Source: Hirschia baltica ATCC 49814 (GTDB lineage: Bacteria; Pseudomonadota; Alphaproteobacteria; Caulobacterales; Hyphomonadaceae). From it: a stretch of DNA of 64,000 bases. This document shows, in pieces, positions 8,652 through 17,588 of this stretch (position 1 is the stretch's first letter; the number at the start of each line of letters is the position of its first letter). A program made the translations under genes and the position numbers. The notes under the pieces are model-generated. The model was not told the origin of the DNA. It saw only the letters and a program-made list of their open reading frames with translations, and did not search any database. The stretch is from NCBI RefSeq assembly GCF_000023785.1, contig NC_012982.1, positions 186,001 through 250,000 on the forward strand. The letters run 5' to 3'.

Positions 8652-9047
8652 TTACCCGATCTGCTCTCCGTCTTCTTTGGTGAAAGTTTCGGCGAGCGGG
8701 GTTTCAAGAAGATCTAATACGGCTTCACTAGGGCGGCAGAGTTTGACGCCTTTGGGTGAACACACAATTGGGCGGTTGACGAGGATAGGGTGTTTGATCA
8801 TCTCGTTGAGAATTGCATCATCATCGACATCGTTTTCTAACAATCCTAAATCCATTGTAGGTGATTTTGTTGTACGCAAAGCTTCTTTTGGCGTGATGTC
8901 TGCGGCGGCGAATAGTCCTAGCAATTGGGCGCGTGTCCAACCTGTTTCCAGATAGGGAATAATAACAGGATCAGCGCCGGAAGCTTTGACCATTTCAACA
9001 ACATTGCGTGACGTGCCACAATCTGGATTGTGATAGATAACGATCAT
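8652..9047 (-). CDS. arsC: Arsenate reductase, glutaredoxin-type ArsC
   Basis: This 131-residue cytoplasmic enzyme reduces arsenate to arsenite with glutathione/glutaredoxin. The active-site loop HNPDCGTSRN places the catalytic cysteine at residue 10, and the conserved arginine/proline region follows near LILVNRPIV (about residues 91-97). The length is slightly below the E. coli plasmid ArsC. It is 21 bases downstream of the Acr3 gene on the same strand, so reduction and export are encoded together. No arsR gene is adjacent. Confidence 0.93.
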   Translation of the reverse strand: MIVIYHNPDCGTSRNVVEMVKASGADPVIIPYLETGWTRAQLLGLFAAADITPKEALRTTKSPTMDLGLLENDVDDDAILNEMIKHPILVNRPIVCSPKGVKLCRPSEAVLDLLETPLAETFTKEDGEQIG

Positions 9048-9068
9048 GATGGCTACACCTTAATTGGG

Positions 9069-10094
9069 TTAGTCTGTGGGTGGGAAATGTTTGCGTGTGC
9101 GGTTTGCAAAAGCCACAAGCGAGAGCATGACGGGAACTTCAACGAGCACGCCAACAACTGTGGCCAAAGCCGCGCCGGAGTTTAGGCCAAACAGGCTGAT
9201 TGCGACGGCGACGGCGAGTTCGAAAAAGTTCGACGTGCCGATCATGGCGCAGGGGGCGGCCACATTATGCGGGACTTTCCAAGCCCAAGCTGCAAAATAG
9301 GCGAGTGCAAATATCAAATAAGATTGCACAAGAATTGGCGCAGCGATTAGCGCGATGATGAGCGGGTTATCCCATATCATTTCGCCTTGGAAACCAAAGA
9401 GCAAAACCACAGTTGCGAGCAAACCGATGACGGAAAACGGTTTTATTTTGCCGATAAAGGCATTTATTGCATTTTCGCCGCCGCGTTTTTGCAAAGAGAG
9501 GCGGATAAACAACCCCAATACAAGCGGGATAAGCACATAGAGCACCACAGATAATATCAGCGTGGCCCAAGGCACAACCACATCTGTGACGCCGAGCAAA
9601 AAGGCGACAATGGGCGCAAAGGCAAACACCATGATCGCATCATTAATGCTGACCTGCGCAAGGGTGTAGGCGGGGTCTCCCTTGGTGAGTTGTGACCACA
9701 CAAATACCATGGCTGTACATGGCGCAGCGCCCAATAGAATGAGGCCGGCAATATAGCCCTCGGCATCGGCGGGGGGGATAAAATCGGCAAAAATGTGCTT
9801 GAAAAATAACACACCCAGCGCCGCCATAGAGAAGGGTTTGATCAGCCAATTGACGACAAGTGTGATGACCAATCCGCGTGGTTTATCGCCGACACGTTTG
9901 AGGCTGGAAAAATCCACGCCAATCATCATGGGCAGCACCATCGCCCAGATAAGCAAAGCGACGATCAGGTTGACATTGGCATATTGCAAATCTGCCAGCA
10001 CGCCAAAAGCTGATGGAAATACATTGCCCAACACCATGCCCGCGCCAATGGCCAAGGCGACCCATAAAGACAGATAACGCTCAAATAAACCCAT
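9069..10094 (-). CDS. acr3: Acr3-type arsenite efflux permease
   Basis: This 341-residue inner-membrane carrier exports arsenite. About ten transmembrane segments are visible, and the segment [17 protein letters not shown] contains the cysteine conserved in Acr3 proteins. The longer frame from 10127 was rejected because AGGAG sits seven bases before the ATG at 10094 ([14 protein letters not shown]). It is the first gene of an acr3-arsC operon. Confidence 0.93.
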   Translation of the reverse strand: MGLFERYLSLWVALAIGAGMVLGNVFPSAFGVLADLQYANVNLIVALLIWAMVLPMMIGVDFSSLKRVGDKPRGLVITLVVNWLIKPFSMAALGVLFFKHIFADFIPPADAEGYIAGLILLGAAPCTAMVFVWSQLTKGDPAYTLAQVSINDAIMVFAFAPIVAFLLGVTDVVVPWATLILSVVLYVLIPLVLGLFIRLSLQKRGGENAINAFIGKIKPFSVIGLLATVVLLFGFQGEMIWDNPLIIALIAAPILVQSYLIFALAYFAAWAWKVPHNVAAPCAMIGTSNFFELAVAVAISLFGLNSGAALATVVGVLVEVPVMLSLVAFANRTRKHFPPTD

Positions 10095-10145
10095 GATCAA
10101 ACTCCTATTGAGCGCGTCATGTAGCATTTTGTTATCAAAAATTCA

Positions 10146-10169
10146 ATATTTCAGGAAAATACGAAATAT
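10146..10169. promoter_or_regulatory. Candidate operator upstream of acr3
   Basis: ATATTTC (10146-10152) and GAAATAT (10163-10169) form a perfect 7-base inverted repeat with a 10-base AT-rich spacer, 52 bases upstream of the acr3 start. The AT-rich dyad and the gene context suggest an ArsR-type operator, although no arsR is present in the window. Confidence 0.4.
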
Positions 10170-10253
10170 AAAATAAAATTGTTTAAGGGCAAACACAGAA
10201 ATCTCCGCCGCTGTGACCAGCTCGAGAGGATAATCAAGGACAGATAAAAGGGC

Positions 10254-10339
10254 GCGAGGCGCACTTATCGTCGGCAGTGAAGGCTGGCGTCCTTAATACG
10301 GATACCAGCGAAAGTGGGCCGCCAATAGGCGCGCCTCGC
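10254..10339. repeat. Structured intergenic repeat, copy 2
   Basis: GCGAGGCGC (10254-10262) pairs with GCGCCTCGC (10331-10339). An inner stem of GCTGG (10283-10287) with CCAGC (10305-10309), extended by GTCC/GGAT, matches the position and shape of the inner stem in the copy at 4247-4358 but with other bases. GCCAATAGGC-G-CGCCTCGCATG is nearly identical to GCCAATTGGC-A-CGCCTCGCATG in copy 1. It lies between the divergent acr3 and two-gene cassette. Confidence 0.6.
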
Positions 10340-10638
10340 ATGATGGTTTAGCCTATTCCAAAGCCGCTAGGGGAGGCGGGCATAGCCCCTAAAACATCTC
10401 ACGCAGGCAAAATGACGCCCATGTGTTGGTTTCTCCCCAGCCCTGCCACCTTGATTGCGCACCTGTTTCGCAAACGGGTTTGGCAAGTCCATCATTCCAT
10501 TCCCCACACGTAGGTCGCGCGCCGCCCATAGAGATTGGATGAGGTGAGTATGGGAGGGAATTTGAGGGAGGGGGATAAGATTGGGGATATTGGAAAAATT
10601 TTACTTGATTAGTTGTCGAGTTTGCGCTCAGTGGTTGT
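10340..10638. other. Intergenic region between repeat and cassette
   Basis: No gene is supported here. A short hairpin TAGGGG...CCCCTA (about 10368-10391) follows the repeat, and a G-rich purine run (about 10544-10575) precedes an AT-rich stretch that probably holds the promoter of the following two genes. The minus-strand frame across this region is low in coding character. Confidence 0.4.
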
Positions 10639-11148
10639 GTGGATTTGAAACAGATATACGAAGCTGAAAAAGAGCTCCAAGGCGAATTGTGCTGGTTCGA
10701 GAGTGATGGCGTATTGAGGCTATCATGCTCCTTGGCCATTCATGGAGTTTTGCTAGAGGGGTTAGAGCTATATGCCCGTACCAACGTAGAAGATGTCGAC
10801 AAAGATGTAGTTTTTATGTTGAGAACGGGTAGTAAAAAAAGCGGTTATGAACTCTTAGAGCGAATTTGTTGGAGACCGAAAAGACCGCATTCCAACAAAG
10901 GTAGAGGGCCTAAGAAGCATCGTTTTACTCTTATAACGGGAGGCCATGTTCACTCTATGTACTTGAACTGGTATGCTGAAGAAGGTAGAATGTTAAAATC
11001 GAATTTGCCGATCGCAGAGCCATTAGATATCAACTCTCTAAATATCGAGGAAGTTTTTAACACTGTGATTACTCGTTTTAGTATTAAACTGATCGGGCAA
11101 AAATTTGAGGCACCACCCTGGCAAAGGGATTTGTTTGACTATGAGTAA
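10639..11148 (+). CDS. Hypothetical protein, first gene of two-gene cassette
   Basis: This 169-residue soluble protein starts at GTG (10639); the frame is closed upstream by TGA at 10606 and no ATG is available. Features include EGLELYARTNVED with a beta-rich first half, a basic segment WRPKRPHSNKGRGPKKHRF (about residues 79-96), an HVHSMYLNW patch and a C-terminal APPWQRDLF. I recall uncharacterised proteins with the same blocks (an RPHNNKGRG-like loop and a PPW-DLF end) in other proteobacteria, but no function. It overlaps the next gene by eight bases. AGA/AGG codons and AT-rich third positions differ from its neighbours, suggesting transfer. Confidence 0.7.
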   Translation: MDLKQIYEAEKELQGELCWFESDGVLRLSCSLAIHGVLLEGLELYARTNVEDVDKDVVFMLRTGSKKSGYELLERICWRPKRPHSNKGRGPKKHRFTLITGGHVHSMYLNWYAEEGRMLKSNLPIAEPLDINSLNIEEVFNTVITRFSIKLIGQKFEAPPWQRDLFDYE

Positions 11149-11899
11149 GTTCAATTTGAGTGATGAGAAACTGAAACGGGCTGTAGACAATGCAGTGTTG
11201 GAGCTTATTCGCGTGCAACATGAAGGCAGGTATTCTACAGTTGTGTTGCCTATATGGTTGAGTAGTGGAGCAGCTGTTTCCGTGTGTATTAGAGCAATCG
11301 GTAATTCCGTTTCTATATCTGACCAAGGAAACTCTTATCTCGAGGCTGAAGATGTAAATGCGCAGCGTACTTTTTCACAAATCGCTCAAAGTATCGCGGA
11401 AAAGCATCATGTGTCATACAAAGATAAAGCTTTTTCACTCGATAAAGTATCATTTGATAACATTGCTGGTGCAATTGGCGTTGTAGCTGAAGCATCTAGA
11501 GCTGCTTATGACTTAGCGATAGATAAAGTATCTGAACGATCTGAGAAGAACGCAAAATTCGAGATAGATCAAAAGCTACGGTCTTATTTTCCTTCTCATG
11601 CAGTTGCGAAAGACGTTTCAATTAGAGGTGCTTCTAATCATGAATGGAAATTTTCTAATGTTGTAACTTTGGATTTTAGGCGCAAAGCTGTATTTGAAGT
11701 TGTTTCAAGTGCTCCTGTTGCAGTTTATTCTGTTGTTACCAAATTCACGGATTTGAAAAGCCTAGAAAATTCACCTACGAGGGTGTCGGTTCTCAATGAT
11801 CGAAATGGGATTGGGGATCTCATCCGTGTATTGCAACAAACTTCAAATGTAATGGACGCTCAATTCACCGCCGAAGAGATTGAGGCGGTGGTCGCCTAG
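11141..11899 (+). CDS. DUF1828-like protein, second gene of cassette
   Basis: This 252-residue protein begins at the ATG at 11141 inside the end of the preceding gene, with AAAGGGA at 11123-11129 upstream. The N-terminal third (about residues 15-75) has the pattern VCIRAIGNSVSISDQGNS, typical of DUF1828-like domains found in paired genes of unknown function. The rest is helical then beta (DISTINCT block VVTLDFRRKAVFEVVSS near residues 168-185). No membrane segment or catalytic motif was identified. The tight overlap implies that the two products act together; a defence or toxin-antitoxin role is only a guess. Confidence 0.7.
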   Translation: MSKFNLSDEKLKRAVDNAVLELIRVQHEGRYSTVVLPIWLSSGAAVSVCIRAIGNSVSISDQGNSYLEAEDVNAQRTFSQIAQSIAEKHHVSYKDKAFSLDKVSFDNIAGAIGVVAEASRAAYDLAIDKVSERSEKNAKFEIDQKLRSYFPSHAVAKDVSIRGASNHEWKFSNVVTLDFRRKAVFEVVSSAPVAVYSVVTKFTDLKSLENSPTRVSVLNDRNGIGDLIRVLQQTSNVMDAQFTAEEIEAVVA

Positions 11900-12039
11900 T
11901 GAACACTAGTCTGGCTTAAATCGCCTAAATTAAACCTTATATGCGTCAGGACTTGGCCAAGATGTGGCTTGCGTTATAGTAGGTGTAACTGATTTGCATT
12001 TTTGACGCGTAAAAAGCGGCCAAATATAAGGGGATGCCC

Positions 12040-12732
12040 ATGACAACTATCGCTTTGGTCGATGATGACGAGAATATCGTTGAAAGCTTGAAAGCTTTTT
12101 TTGAGGCGGAAGGTTATACAGTCCGCGCTTATCATGATGGTGAGGCGGCCTTGCAGGGCTTGGCCGAGCATCCGCCAGAATTGGCTATTCTTGATGTGAA
12201 AATGCCGAAAATGGACGGTATGGAATTGCTGCGCCGTTTGCGTCAGACATCCAATCTGCCAGCGATTTTCCTGACATCGAAAGATGACGAAATTGACGAA
12301 GTGGTCGGCTTTAACATTGGGGCGGATGATTTTATCCGTAAGCCTTGTTCTATGCGCCTCTTGTCTGAGCGTGTGAAAGCTGTGTTGCGTCGCTCACGCG
12401 GGGCGGGTGTGTCTGAAGAGGGCGACAAGAAGCCTATCGTGCGCGGATCATTGACGCTGGACCCGAACCGTCACGCCTGTACATGGAAGGGTGAAGTGGT
12501 TCGCCTGACTGTGACCGAATTTTTGATCTTGCAAGCATTGTCGACACGTCCGGGCTATGTGAAGAGCCGCGATCAGCTGATGGATGCAGCCTATGATGAT
12601 CAGGTTTATGTGGATGACCGCACAATCGATAGCCACATTAAACGCCTGCGCAAAAAATTCCGCGATCAGGATGATGAATTTGATTCAATCGAAACGCTCT
12701 ATGGTGTGGGATATCGCTATAAAGAAGCATAA
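12040..12732 (+). CDS. chvI: ChvI response regulator
   Basis: This 230-residue OmpR-type regulator has a receiver domain (acidic triad D8-D9-D10, phospho-acceptor D52 in [11 protein letters not shown] switch lysine in DDFIRKPCS) and a C-terminal winged helix ([16 protein letters not shown]... [16 protein letters not shown]). The match to ChvI of other alphaproteobacteria is close. The ATG at 12040 is preferred over 12034 because AAGGGG at 12028-12033 is six bases upstream. It acts with ChvG on envelope and acid-stress genes. Confidence 0.95.
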   Translation: MTTIALVDDDENIVESLKAFFEAEGYTVRAYHDGEAALQGLAEHPPELAILDVKMPKMDGMELLRRLRQTSNLPAIFLTSKDDEIDEVVGFNIGADDFIRKPCSMRLLSERVKAVLRRSRGAGVSEEGDKKPIVRGSLTLDPNRHACTWKGEVVRLTVTEFLILQALSTRPGYVKSRDQLMDAAYDDQVYVDDRTIDSHIKRLRKKFRDQDDEFDSIETLYGVGYRYKEA

Positions 12733-12778
12733 GGCATCTTATATGATGTTTGCTGAATTGGATTGAGGTTTTAGCCGA

Positions 12779-14401
12779 ATGGCAAATACAGACGAGCTTG
12801 GCCTCATTCAATCTGCAATGCGAACGGTGCGTTCCTTGTTTACGTCGCGTATTGCGCGGCTGATTCTGGCGTCTAATCTTGCCGGCTTGCTGATTTTGAT
12901 AACTGGCGCGTTATTCGTCAATGAAATCCGTGCGGGGTTGGTGCAGGCGCGCACCGAATCGCTGGAAGCGCAGGCGCTGACATATGAATCCGTGTTATCT
13001 CTGACAGCGACATCTGGCACGCCGCGCCCGACGCTGAATGAAAGCCTGTCGCGATCATCGCTAAAACGTCTGCAAGCGCCGCCTCACACGCGCGTGCGGC
13101 TGTATTCATCTGATTTGAAACTGATTGCTGATAGCTTTTTGCTGGAAGAATTTATCAAGACAGCAGAGCTTCCGCCCTTGAAAAAACCGGGTTTGTTGGA
13201 TCGTTGGGCTGTTGGTATTTCTAGGCATATCTCTAATGTTTTTAACGAAGAGAGCGGCGCAACACATGCGAGTGCCGCAAAATCATTAGAAGAAGAATTA
13301 TCCATCGCTTTATCGGGCAAGAATGCAGCGGCGCAGCGTTTTTCTGAGCGGGGCGAGCGGCTGATTTCTGTGTCTGTGCCTGTGCGATATGTGTCGGCTG
13401 TTGTGGGTGTGCTGACGGTTGAAGCCAGTGATGTGGAAGATATTATTCGCGCTGAACGAGCAGCCCTCGCGCCGATTATTTCTGTGGCGGTGTTGATGTC
13501 GTTGATCACGTCATTCTTGTTGACGGCAGGTATTGCGCGGCCATTGCGGCGTTTATCCATCGCGGCTGACCGTGTGCGGTCTGGGAAGACAAACCGGTTG
13601 GATATGTCGGGTATTTCCAAGCGTAAGGACGAGATTGGTGATCTGGCGAAAGCGCTGGATGCGATGACGGGGGCGCTGCACGACCGTATTGTGCTGAATG
13701 AACGATTTGCGGCGGATGTGGCGCATGAGCTGAAAAATCCACTCACCTCTATTCGGTCTGCGGTGGAAACATCTGAGGCCGTTGAAGATGAGAATGTGCG
13801 CGAGCGGATGCGGCAGGTGATTTCGCGTGATGTTGTGCGTCTGGATCGTCTGATCACGGATATTTCGAATGCATCGCGTTTGGAAGCGGAAATTGCACGC
13901 GAAAAAGCGACGAATGTTGATGTGCAGCGTTTGTTGGAAGATCTCGTGTCGATCTGGCGGGATACACGCAAAGAGGGACAGCCGGAAGTTGAGCTGAATA
14001 TTGATACGGTTGAAGGCCCACTAATACTGAAAGCGCGTGAAGGCCCATTGGCGCAGGTTATCCGAAACCTTGTTGAAAATGCACGTTCATTCTCTCCTGA
14101 AGATGGTGTTGTGACGATTACAGCCGTGCGCGAACCAAAAGCGATTTGCCTCACATTTGAGGATCAAGGACCGGGTGTACCCGAAGACAAATTAGAGAAA
14201 ATCTTCGAGCGCTTTTATTCTGATCGACCCAAAGGGGCCAAGTTTGGCAATAATTCCGGGCTTGGACTGTCTATCGTAAAGCAGATTGTTGAAACGCATT
14301 ATGGAGAGGTTTTTGTACAAAATCTTAGACAGATGAATGCAGATGGGTCTGAAGGTGAGGTATTGGGGGCACAGTTCGTGGTTCGATTACCCGTTCGGTG
14401 A
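12779..14401 (+). CDS. chvG: ChvG sensor histidine kinase
   Basis: This 540-residue inner-membrane kinase is the partner of ChvI. It has an N-terminal membrane segment (about residues 23-47), a periplasmic sensor, a second membrane segment (about 225-248), HAMP, a HisKA domain with phospho-acceptor H316 in VAHELKNPLTSIRSA, and an ATP-binding domain with N-box VRNLVENARSF-like residues and DQGPGVPEDKLEKIFERF plus the G2 box NNSGLGLSIV. It follows chvI after 46 bases and is cotranscribed. Confidence 0.95.
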   Translation: MANTDELGLIQSAMRTVRSLFTSRIARLILASNLAGLLILITGALFVNEIRAGLVQARTESLEAQALTYESVLSLTATSGTPRPTLNESLSRSSLKRLQAPPHTRVRLYSSDLKLIADSFLLEEFIKTAELPPLKKPGLLDRWAVGISRHISNVFNEESGATHASAAKSLEEELSIALSGKNAAAQRFSERGERLISVSVPVRYVSAVVGVLTVEASDVEDIIRAERAALAPIISVAVLMSLITSFLLTAGIARPLRRLSIAADRVRSGKTNRLDMSGISKRKDEIGDLAKALDAMTGALHDRIVLNERFAADVAHELKNPLTSIRSAVETSEAVEDENVRERMRQVISRDVVRLDRLITDISNASRLEAEIAREKATNVDVQRLLEDLVSIWRDTRKEGQPEVELNIDTVEGPLILKAREGPLAQVIRNLVENARSFSPEDGVVTITAVREPKAICLTFEDQGPGVPEDKLEKIFERFYSDRPKGAKFGNNSGLGLSIVKQIVETHYGEVFVQNLRQMNADGSEGEVLGAQFVVRLPVR

Positions 14402-14478
14402 CCAAAGCTGATTTTGGGTCTTGACCGCGCGCCAATTCAGTCGTCAGATTTTCACCGGTTGATTTTGGAGAATGCTGT

Positions 14479-14883
14479 ATGATTGGTGTGGTCGTTGTGA
14501 CCCATGGCGGGCTAGCTAGAGAATTTGTAGCTGCGACGGAACATGTCTTTGGCGCGCAGGATGCGTTTGAGGCGATTTGTATCGATGCAGATGATGATAT
14601 GGAATTGCGCAGGCAGGAGATAATTGATGTCTCTGAGAAATGCGATACGGGTGATGGTGTTATTGTCTTTACAGACATGTTTGGCGGGACACCTTCTAAT
14701 TTAGCAATCTCTGTTATGACGCAGGCAAAAATTGAAGTCATTGCTGGTGTGAATTTGCCAATGCTGATCAAAGTTGCAGAAGTGCGTAAAGACCGGCCTA
14801 TGGATGAAGTTGCATTGGCGGTTCAGGATGCAGGTCGTAAATATATCTCCATTGCTTCGGTTGTTCTCCAAAAATCAGCATGA
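14479..14883 (+). CDS. ptsM: Mannose-type PTS EIIA component
   Basis: This 134-residue cytoplasmic EIIA of the mannose family has its phosphorylation site at His9 in VVVTHGGLA, and the family motif FTDMFGGTPSNLA near residues 65-77. No PTS permease is nearby, so it is regulatory, taking phosphate from HPr as in the alphaproteobacterial chvGI-hprK-ptsM-ptsH locus. It overlaps ptsH by four bases (ATGA at 14880). The 77 bases between chvG and this gene hold no hprK or rapZ. Confidence 0.93.
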   Translation: MIGVVVVTHGGLAREFVAATEHVFGAQDAFEAICIDADDDMELRRQEIIDVSEKCDTGDGVIVFTDMFGGTPSNLAISVMTQAKIEVIAGVNLPMLIKVAEVRKDRPMDEVALAVQDAGRKYISIASVVLQKSA

Positions 14884-15158
14884 CCGAAACGCTTACTAAA
14901 TCAGCCACCATTTGTAATACACGTGGTCTTCATGCTCGCGCTTCAGCCGCTCTTGCCAGAGAAGCTCTCAAATTTGATTCCAAAATAATTGTTTCTCATG
15001 AAGGCGAAAAAGCATCTGCTATTGCCGTCATGGATTTGCTTATGTTGACCGCTTATAAAGGCTGTGTTGTTGAGGTGAGTGCTGAAGGCAAAGATGCTGA
15101 TCAGGCGATAGTGGCAATTGTTGATCTGATTGAAAACCGATTTGGTGAAGACGATTAA
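14880..15158 (+). CDS. ptsH: HPr phosphocarrier with alanine at the Ser46 position
   Basis: This 92-residue HPr has its active histidine at residue 18 (NTRGLHARAS, equal to His15 of Bacillus HPr). Counting without gaps, position 46 of the family falls on A49 (SAIAVMDLLML against KSIMGVMSL), so the serine phosphorylated by HPr kinase is absent. The translational overlap with the EIIA gene suggests equal expression. It relays phosphate between EI and the EIIA proteins (the EIIA here and PtsN at 60890). Confidence 0.94.
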   Translation: MTETLTKSATICNTRGLHARASAALAREALKFDSKIIVSHEGEKASAIAVMDLLMLTAYKGCVVEVSAEGKDADQAIVAIVDLIENRFGEDD

Positions 15159-15159
15159 A

Positions 15160-15183
15160 CCCGCATGCGAGCGGGGTATTTTA
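15160..15183 (+). terminator. Weak terminator after ptsH
   Basis: CCCGC (15160-15164) pairs with GCGGG (15171-15175) around a 6-base loop and is followed by GTATTTTAT. It overlaps the end of ptsH. The short stem and interrupted U-tract make it only a modest candidate. Confidence 0.4.
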
Positions 15184-15208
15184 TCAACACTGTATAATTA
15201 GGCGTTGT

Positions 15209-15820
15209 TTAGCTTTTGGGTGAAGAGAGGCGTTGGGGCGCATCTTCATTGTCGCGTTTATCAGCATCTTTTCCATTTGGCTTGAAAAGCAAGCTTGCAA
15301 ACTGGATCTCGGTTTCATCTGTTCTCATGTAAGATTTTGCAAGCCGTTTTAGGCCAGCCGTGAATTCTTCCTGTGTCACTTGGCGGTCAATATTTGAATC
15401 AAACGTCATTGTATTGGCAAGCGGGCCATCATAGGAGCCAACAGCGGCAGCCCAATCTTGTTGTTCAAATATTGAGAGCGTTCCGCTTTGATTGACGTCA
15501 GCCCGCGCAAAAGCAGAGACGGCATTTGCATCAATTTCAGCAAATGAAATGCTGAGGGAGTGATCATCATCAAAACTTGCAAACAAGAGCGCACCCGGTT
15601 TTGCAACACGAATGCCGCGTAAATCCTGTCCTCTACCCACAATGCGCTGTGGAAGTAGCTCCATAGTGGGAGCCTCTGCACTGGTTTCCTCTAAATCGGT
15701 TGGAATTGTACCAGTTGTCTCTGGTTGAGGGTCTGATTGGGCTATTGCCGGCAGGCAAAATAGGGAAAACAAAAAAGCAAAGCTCGCCTTAGACAAGGAA
15801 GTTTTTAATGTGCGTTTCAT
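15209..15820 (-). CDS. Secreted EF-hand domain protein
   Basis: This 203-residue protein has a signal peptide of about 27 residues (FAFLFSLFCLPAIAQS end). Two EF-hand-like loops, DDDHSLSISFAE (about residues 84-95) and DVNQSGTLSIFE (about 106-117), and a third, poorer loop DSNIDRQVTQEE (about 139-150) suggest calcium binding in the periplasm. GGAG lies six bases before the ATG. It is convergent with ptsH. The role is unknown. Confidence 0.8.
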   Translation of the reverse strand: MKRTLKTSLSKASFAFLFSLFCLPAIAQSDPQPETTGTIPTDLEETSAEAPTMELLPQRIVGRGQDLRGIRVAKPGALLFASFDDDHSLSISFAEIDANAVSAFARADVNQSGTLSIFEQQDWAAAVGSYDGPLANTMTFDSNIDRQVTQEEFTAGLKRLAKSYMRTDETEIQFASLLFKPNGKDADKRDNEDAPQRLSSPKS

Positions 15821-15921
15821 GTTTTCTCCAGAATATTAGTCAGCTTTCTCTTAATTTTGGCATGGATTGGGGCAATTGAAAGGCTTGAACTGCAACTTCT
15901 TTGATATTTGTTTGATATAAG

Positions 15922-15943
15922 GATATAAAGAAATCTTTATATC
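15922..15943 (+). promoter_or_regulatory. Perfect inverted repeat upstream of ahcY
   Basis: GATATAAAG (15922-15930) and CTTTATATC (15935-15943) form a perfect 9-base dyad with a 4-base spacer, preceded by two further GATAT motifs at 15903-15918. An operator reading is favoured. SahR, an ArsR-family regulator of S-adenosylhomocysteine recycling, is a plausible but unproven binder. Confidence 0.5.
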
Positions 15944-16050
15944 ATTTGCGAAATCTAAAACTTGCTGTTATAGGGTCAAGCATCACAAACGTTGGGCACT
16001 CGCGGTCAGGACGCGCTTACCCATAGACAAATATTTAGGATACTCACCTC

Positions 16051-17448
16051 ATGGCTTTCACAGATTACTTGGTCAAAGATATTTCTCTTGCTGAATTTGG
16101 CCGTAAAGAATTGGATATCGCCGAAACCGAAATGCCAGGACTAATGGCGCTTCGTGAGGAATACAAAGATGCGCAACCGCTAAAAGGCGCGCGTATTGCT
16201 GGTTCTCTACACATGACAATCCAAACAGCTGTTTTGATGGAAACATTGACATCTTTGGGTGCTGAAATCCGTTGGGCATCATGTAACATTTACTCAACGC
16301 AAAATCACGCGGCTGCGGCAATGGCTGCGGCTGAAATTCCAGTGTTTGCTGTGAAGGGTCAAACCCTTGAAGAGCACTGGGATTATCAAGACCGTATCTT
16401 CTTCTTCAAAGAAGGTACAGCAAATATGATCCTTGATGATGGTGGCGATGCAACGCTTTACGTTCTTCTTGGTGCACGCGCAGAAGCTGGTGAAACTGAA
16501 CTGCTCGAGAACCCGCAATCAGAAGAAGAAACAGCGGTATTTGCTCAAATCAAAAAACGTATGGCAGCATCACCGGGCTGGTTCACAAAGCAACGTGATG
16601 CGATCAAAGGTGTTTCAGAAGAAACAACGACAGGTGTGCACCGCTTGTACGAACTTGTTGAAAAAGGTCTTCTTCCTTTCCCAGCTATCAACGTAAATGA
16701 CAGTGTGACCAAATCAAAATTCGACAACAAATATGGTTGTAAAGAATCTTTGGTTGATGGTATCCGCCGCGCAACTGACACAATGATGGCCGGTAAAACT
16801 GCTGTTGTGTGTGGTTATGGTGATGTGGGTAAAGGTTCTGCTGCGTCTCTACGTGGTGCTGGTGCACGCGTTAAAGTCACTGAAATTGACCCAATCTGTG
16901 CGCTGCAAGCGGCTATGGATGGGTTTGAAGTGACGACACTAGAGAAGACAGTTAAAGATGCTGATATCTTCGTCACAACAACAGGTAACAAAGACATTAT
17001 CCGCATTGAACACATGCGCGAAATGAAAGACATGGCGATTGTGGGTAACATTGGTCACTTCGACAATGAAATTCAGGTTGCCAACCTTAAAAACCTAAAA
17101 ATGACAAATATCAAAGACCAAGTGGACATGTATGAATTGCCATCTGGTAACCGTATGATCCTCTTGTCTCAAGGTCGTCTTCTAAACCTTGGAAACGCGA
17201 CAGGTCACCCATCATTCGTGATGTCTGCATCTTTCACAAACCAAGTTCTGGCTCAGATCGAACTTTGGACGAAAGGTGACCAGTACAAAAACGACGTTTA
17301 CATCCTGCCTAAGCATTTGGATGAAAAAGTTGCGCGTTTGCACCTTGCTAAAATTGGTGTTGAATTGACTGAGCTTTCACAAGAACAAGCTGATTACATC
17401 GGCGTCAAAACACAAGGTCCATTCAAGCCAGAGCACTATCGCTACTAG
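16051..17448 (+). CDS. ahcY: Adenosylhomocysteinase
   Basis: This 465-residue NAD-dependent cytosolic enzyme splits S-adenosylhomocysteine into adenosine and homocysteine, relieving inhibition of methyltransferases. Visible family blocks are [28 protein letters not shown], the NAD site [11 protein letters not shown], and the C-terminal [10 protein letters not shown]. The length is that of proteobacterial enzymes. The codons use many C- and T-ending preferred forms and look highly expressed compared with the neighbours. A strong terminator follows. Confidence 0.98.
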   Translation: MAFTDYLVKDISLAEFGRKELDIAETEMPGLMALREEYKDAQPLKGARIAGSLHMTIQTAVLMETLTSLGAEIRWASCNIYSTQNHAAAAMAAAEIPVFAVKGQTLEEHWDYQDRIFFFKEGTANMILDDGGDATLYVLLGARAEAGETELLENPQSEEETAVFAQIKKRMAASPGWFTKQRDAIKGVSEETTTGVHRLYELVEKGLLPFPAINVNDSVTKSKFDNKYGCKESLVDGIRRATDTMMAGKTAVVCGYGDVGKGSAASLRGAGARVKVTEIDPICALQAAMDGFEVTTLEKTVKDADIFVTTTGNKDIIRIEHMREMKDMAIVGNIGHFDNEIQVANLKNLKMTNIKDQVDMYELPSGNRMILLSQGRLLNLGNATGHPSFVMSASFTNQVLAQIELWTKGDQYKNDVYILPKHLDEKVARLHLAKIGVELTELSQEQADYIGVKTQGPFKPEHYRY

Positions 17449-17475
17449 GTTTAGCCTTACAATTTAAAAAGAGAA

Positions 17476-17508
17476 AACCAATCCTGCTTATGCGGGGTTG
17501 GTTTTTTT
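17476..17508 (+). terminator. ahcY Rho-independent terminator
   Basis: AACCAATCCTGC (17476-17487) pairs with GCGGGGTTGGTT (17492-17503) with two G-U pairs around a TTAT loop, followed by a run of seven T. It sits 27 bases after the ahcY stop. Confidence 0.88.
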
Positions 17509-17588
17509 ATTGGGTCATGTGCTTTCTTTGAATTCAATGAGAGGCATTATAAGATTGGTCGTGAGAATTTCTGCATGGAAGCCTTGCT

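Noticed and set aside
10389-10739. Minus-strand 116-codon frame beside the second repeat
   Set aside because: It is low in complexity, has no ribosome site and overlaps the first gene of the cassette; no family was recognised.
13084-14154. 356-codon minus-strand frame inside chvG
   Set aside because: It is antisense to a clear kinase, rich in Arg/Ser with no domain resemblance; it comes from codon bias of the true gene.
14402-14478. Possible hprK or rapZ remnant between chvG and the EIIA gene
   Set aside because: Translation in three frames gives no HprK P-loop or RapZ motif; the stretch is too short to hold a remnant.
15950-16050. SAM or SAH riboswitch upstream of ahcY
   Set aside because: The leader has a possible hairpin but lacks conserved SAH or SAM-II core sequences I can recall, so only an unclassified structure is noted.
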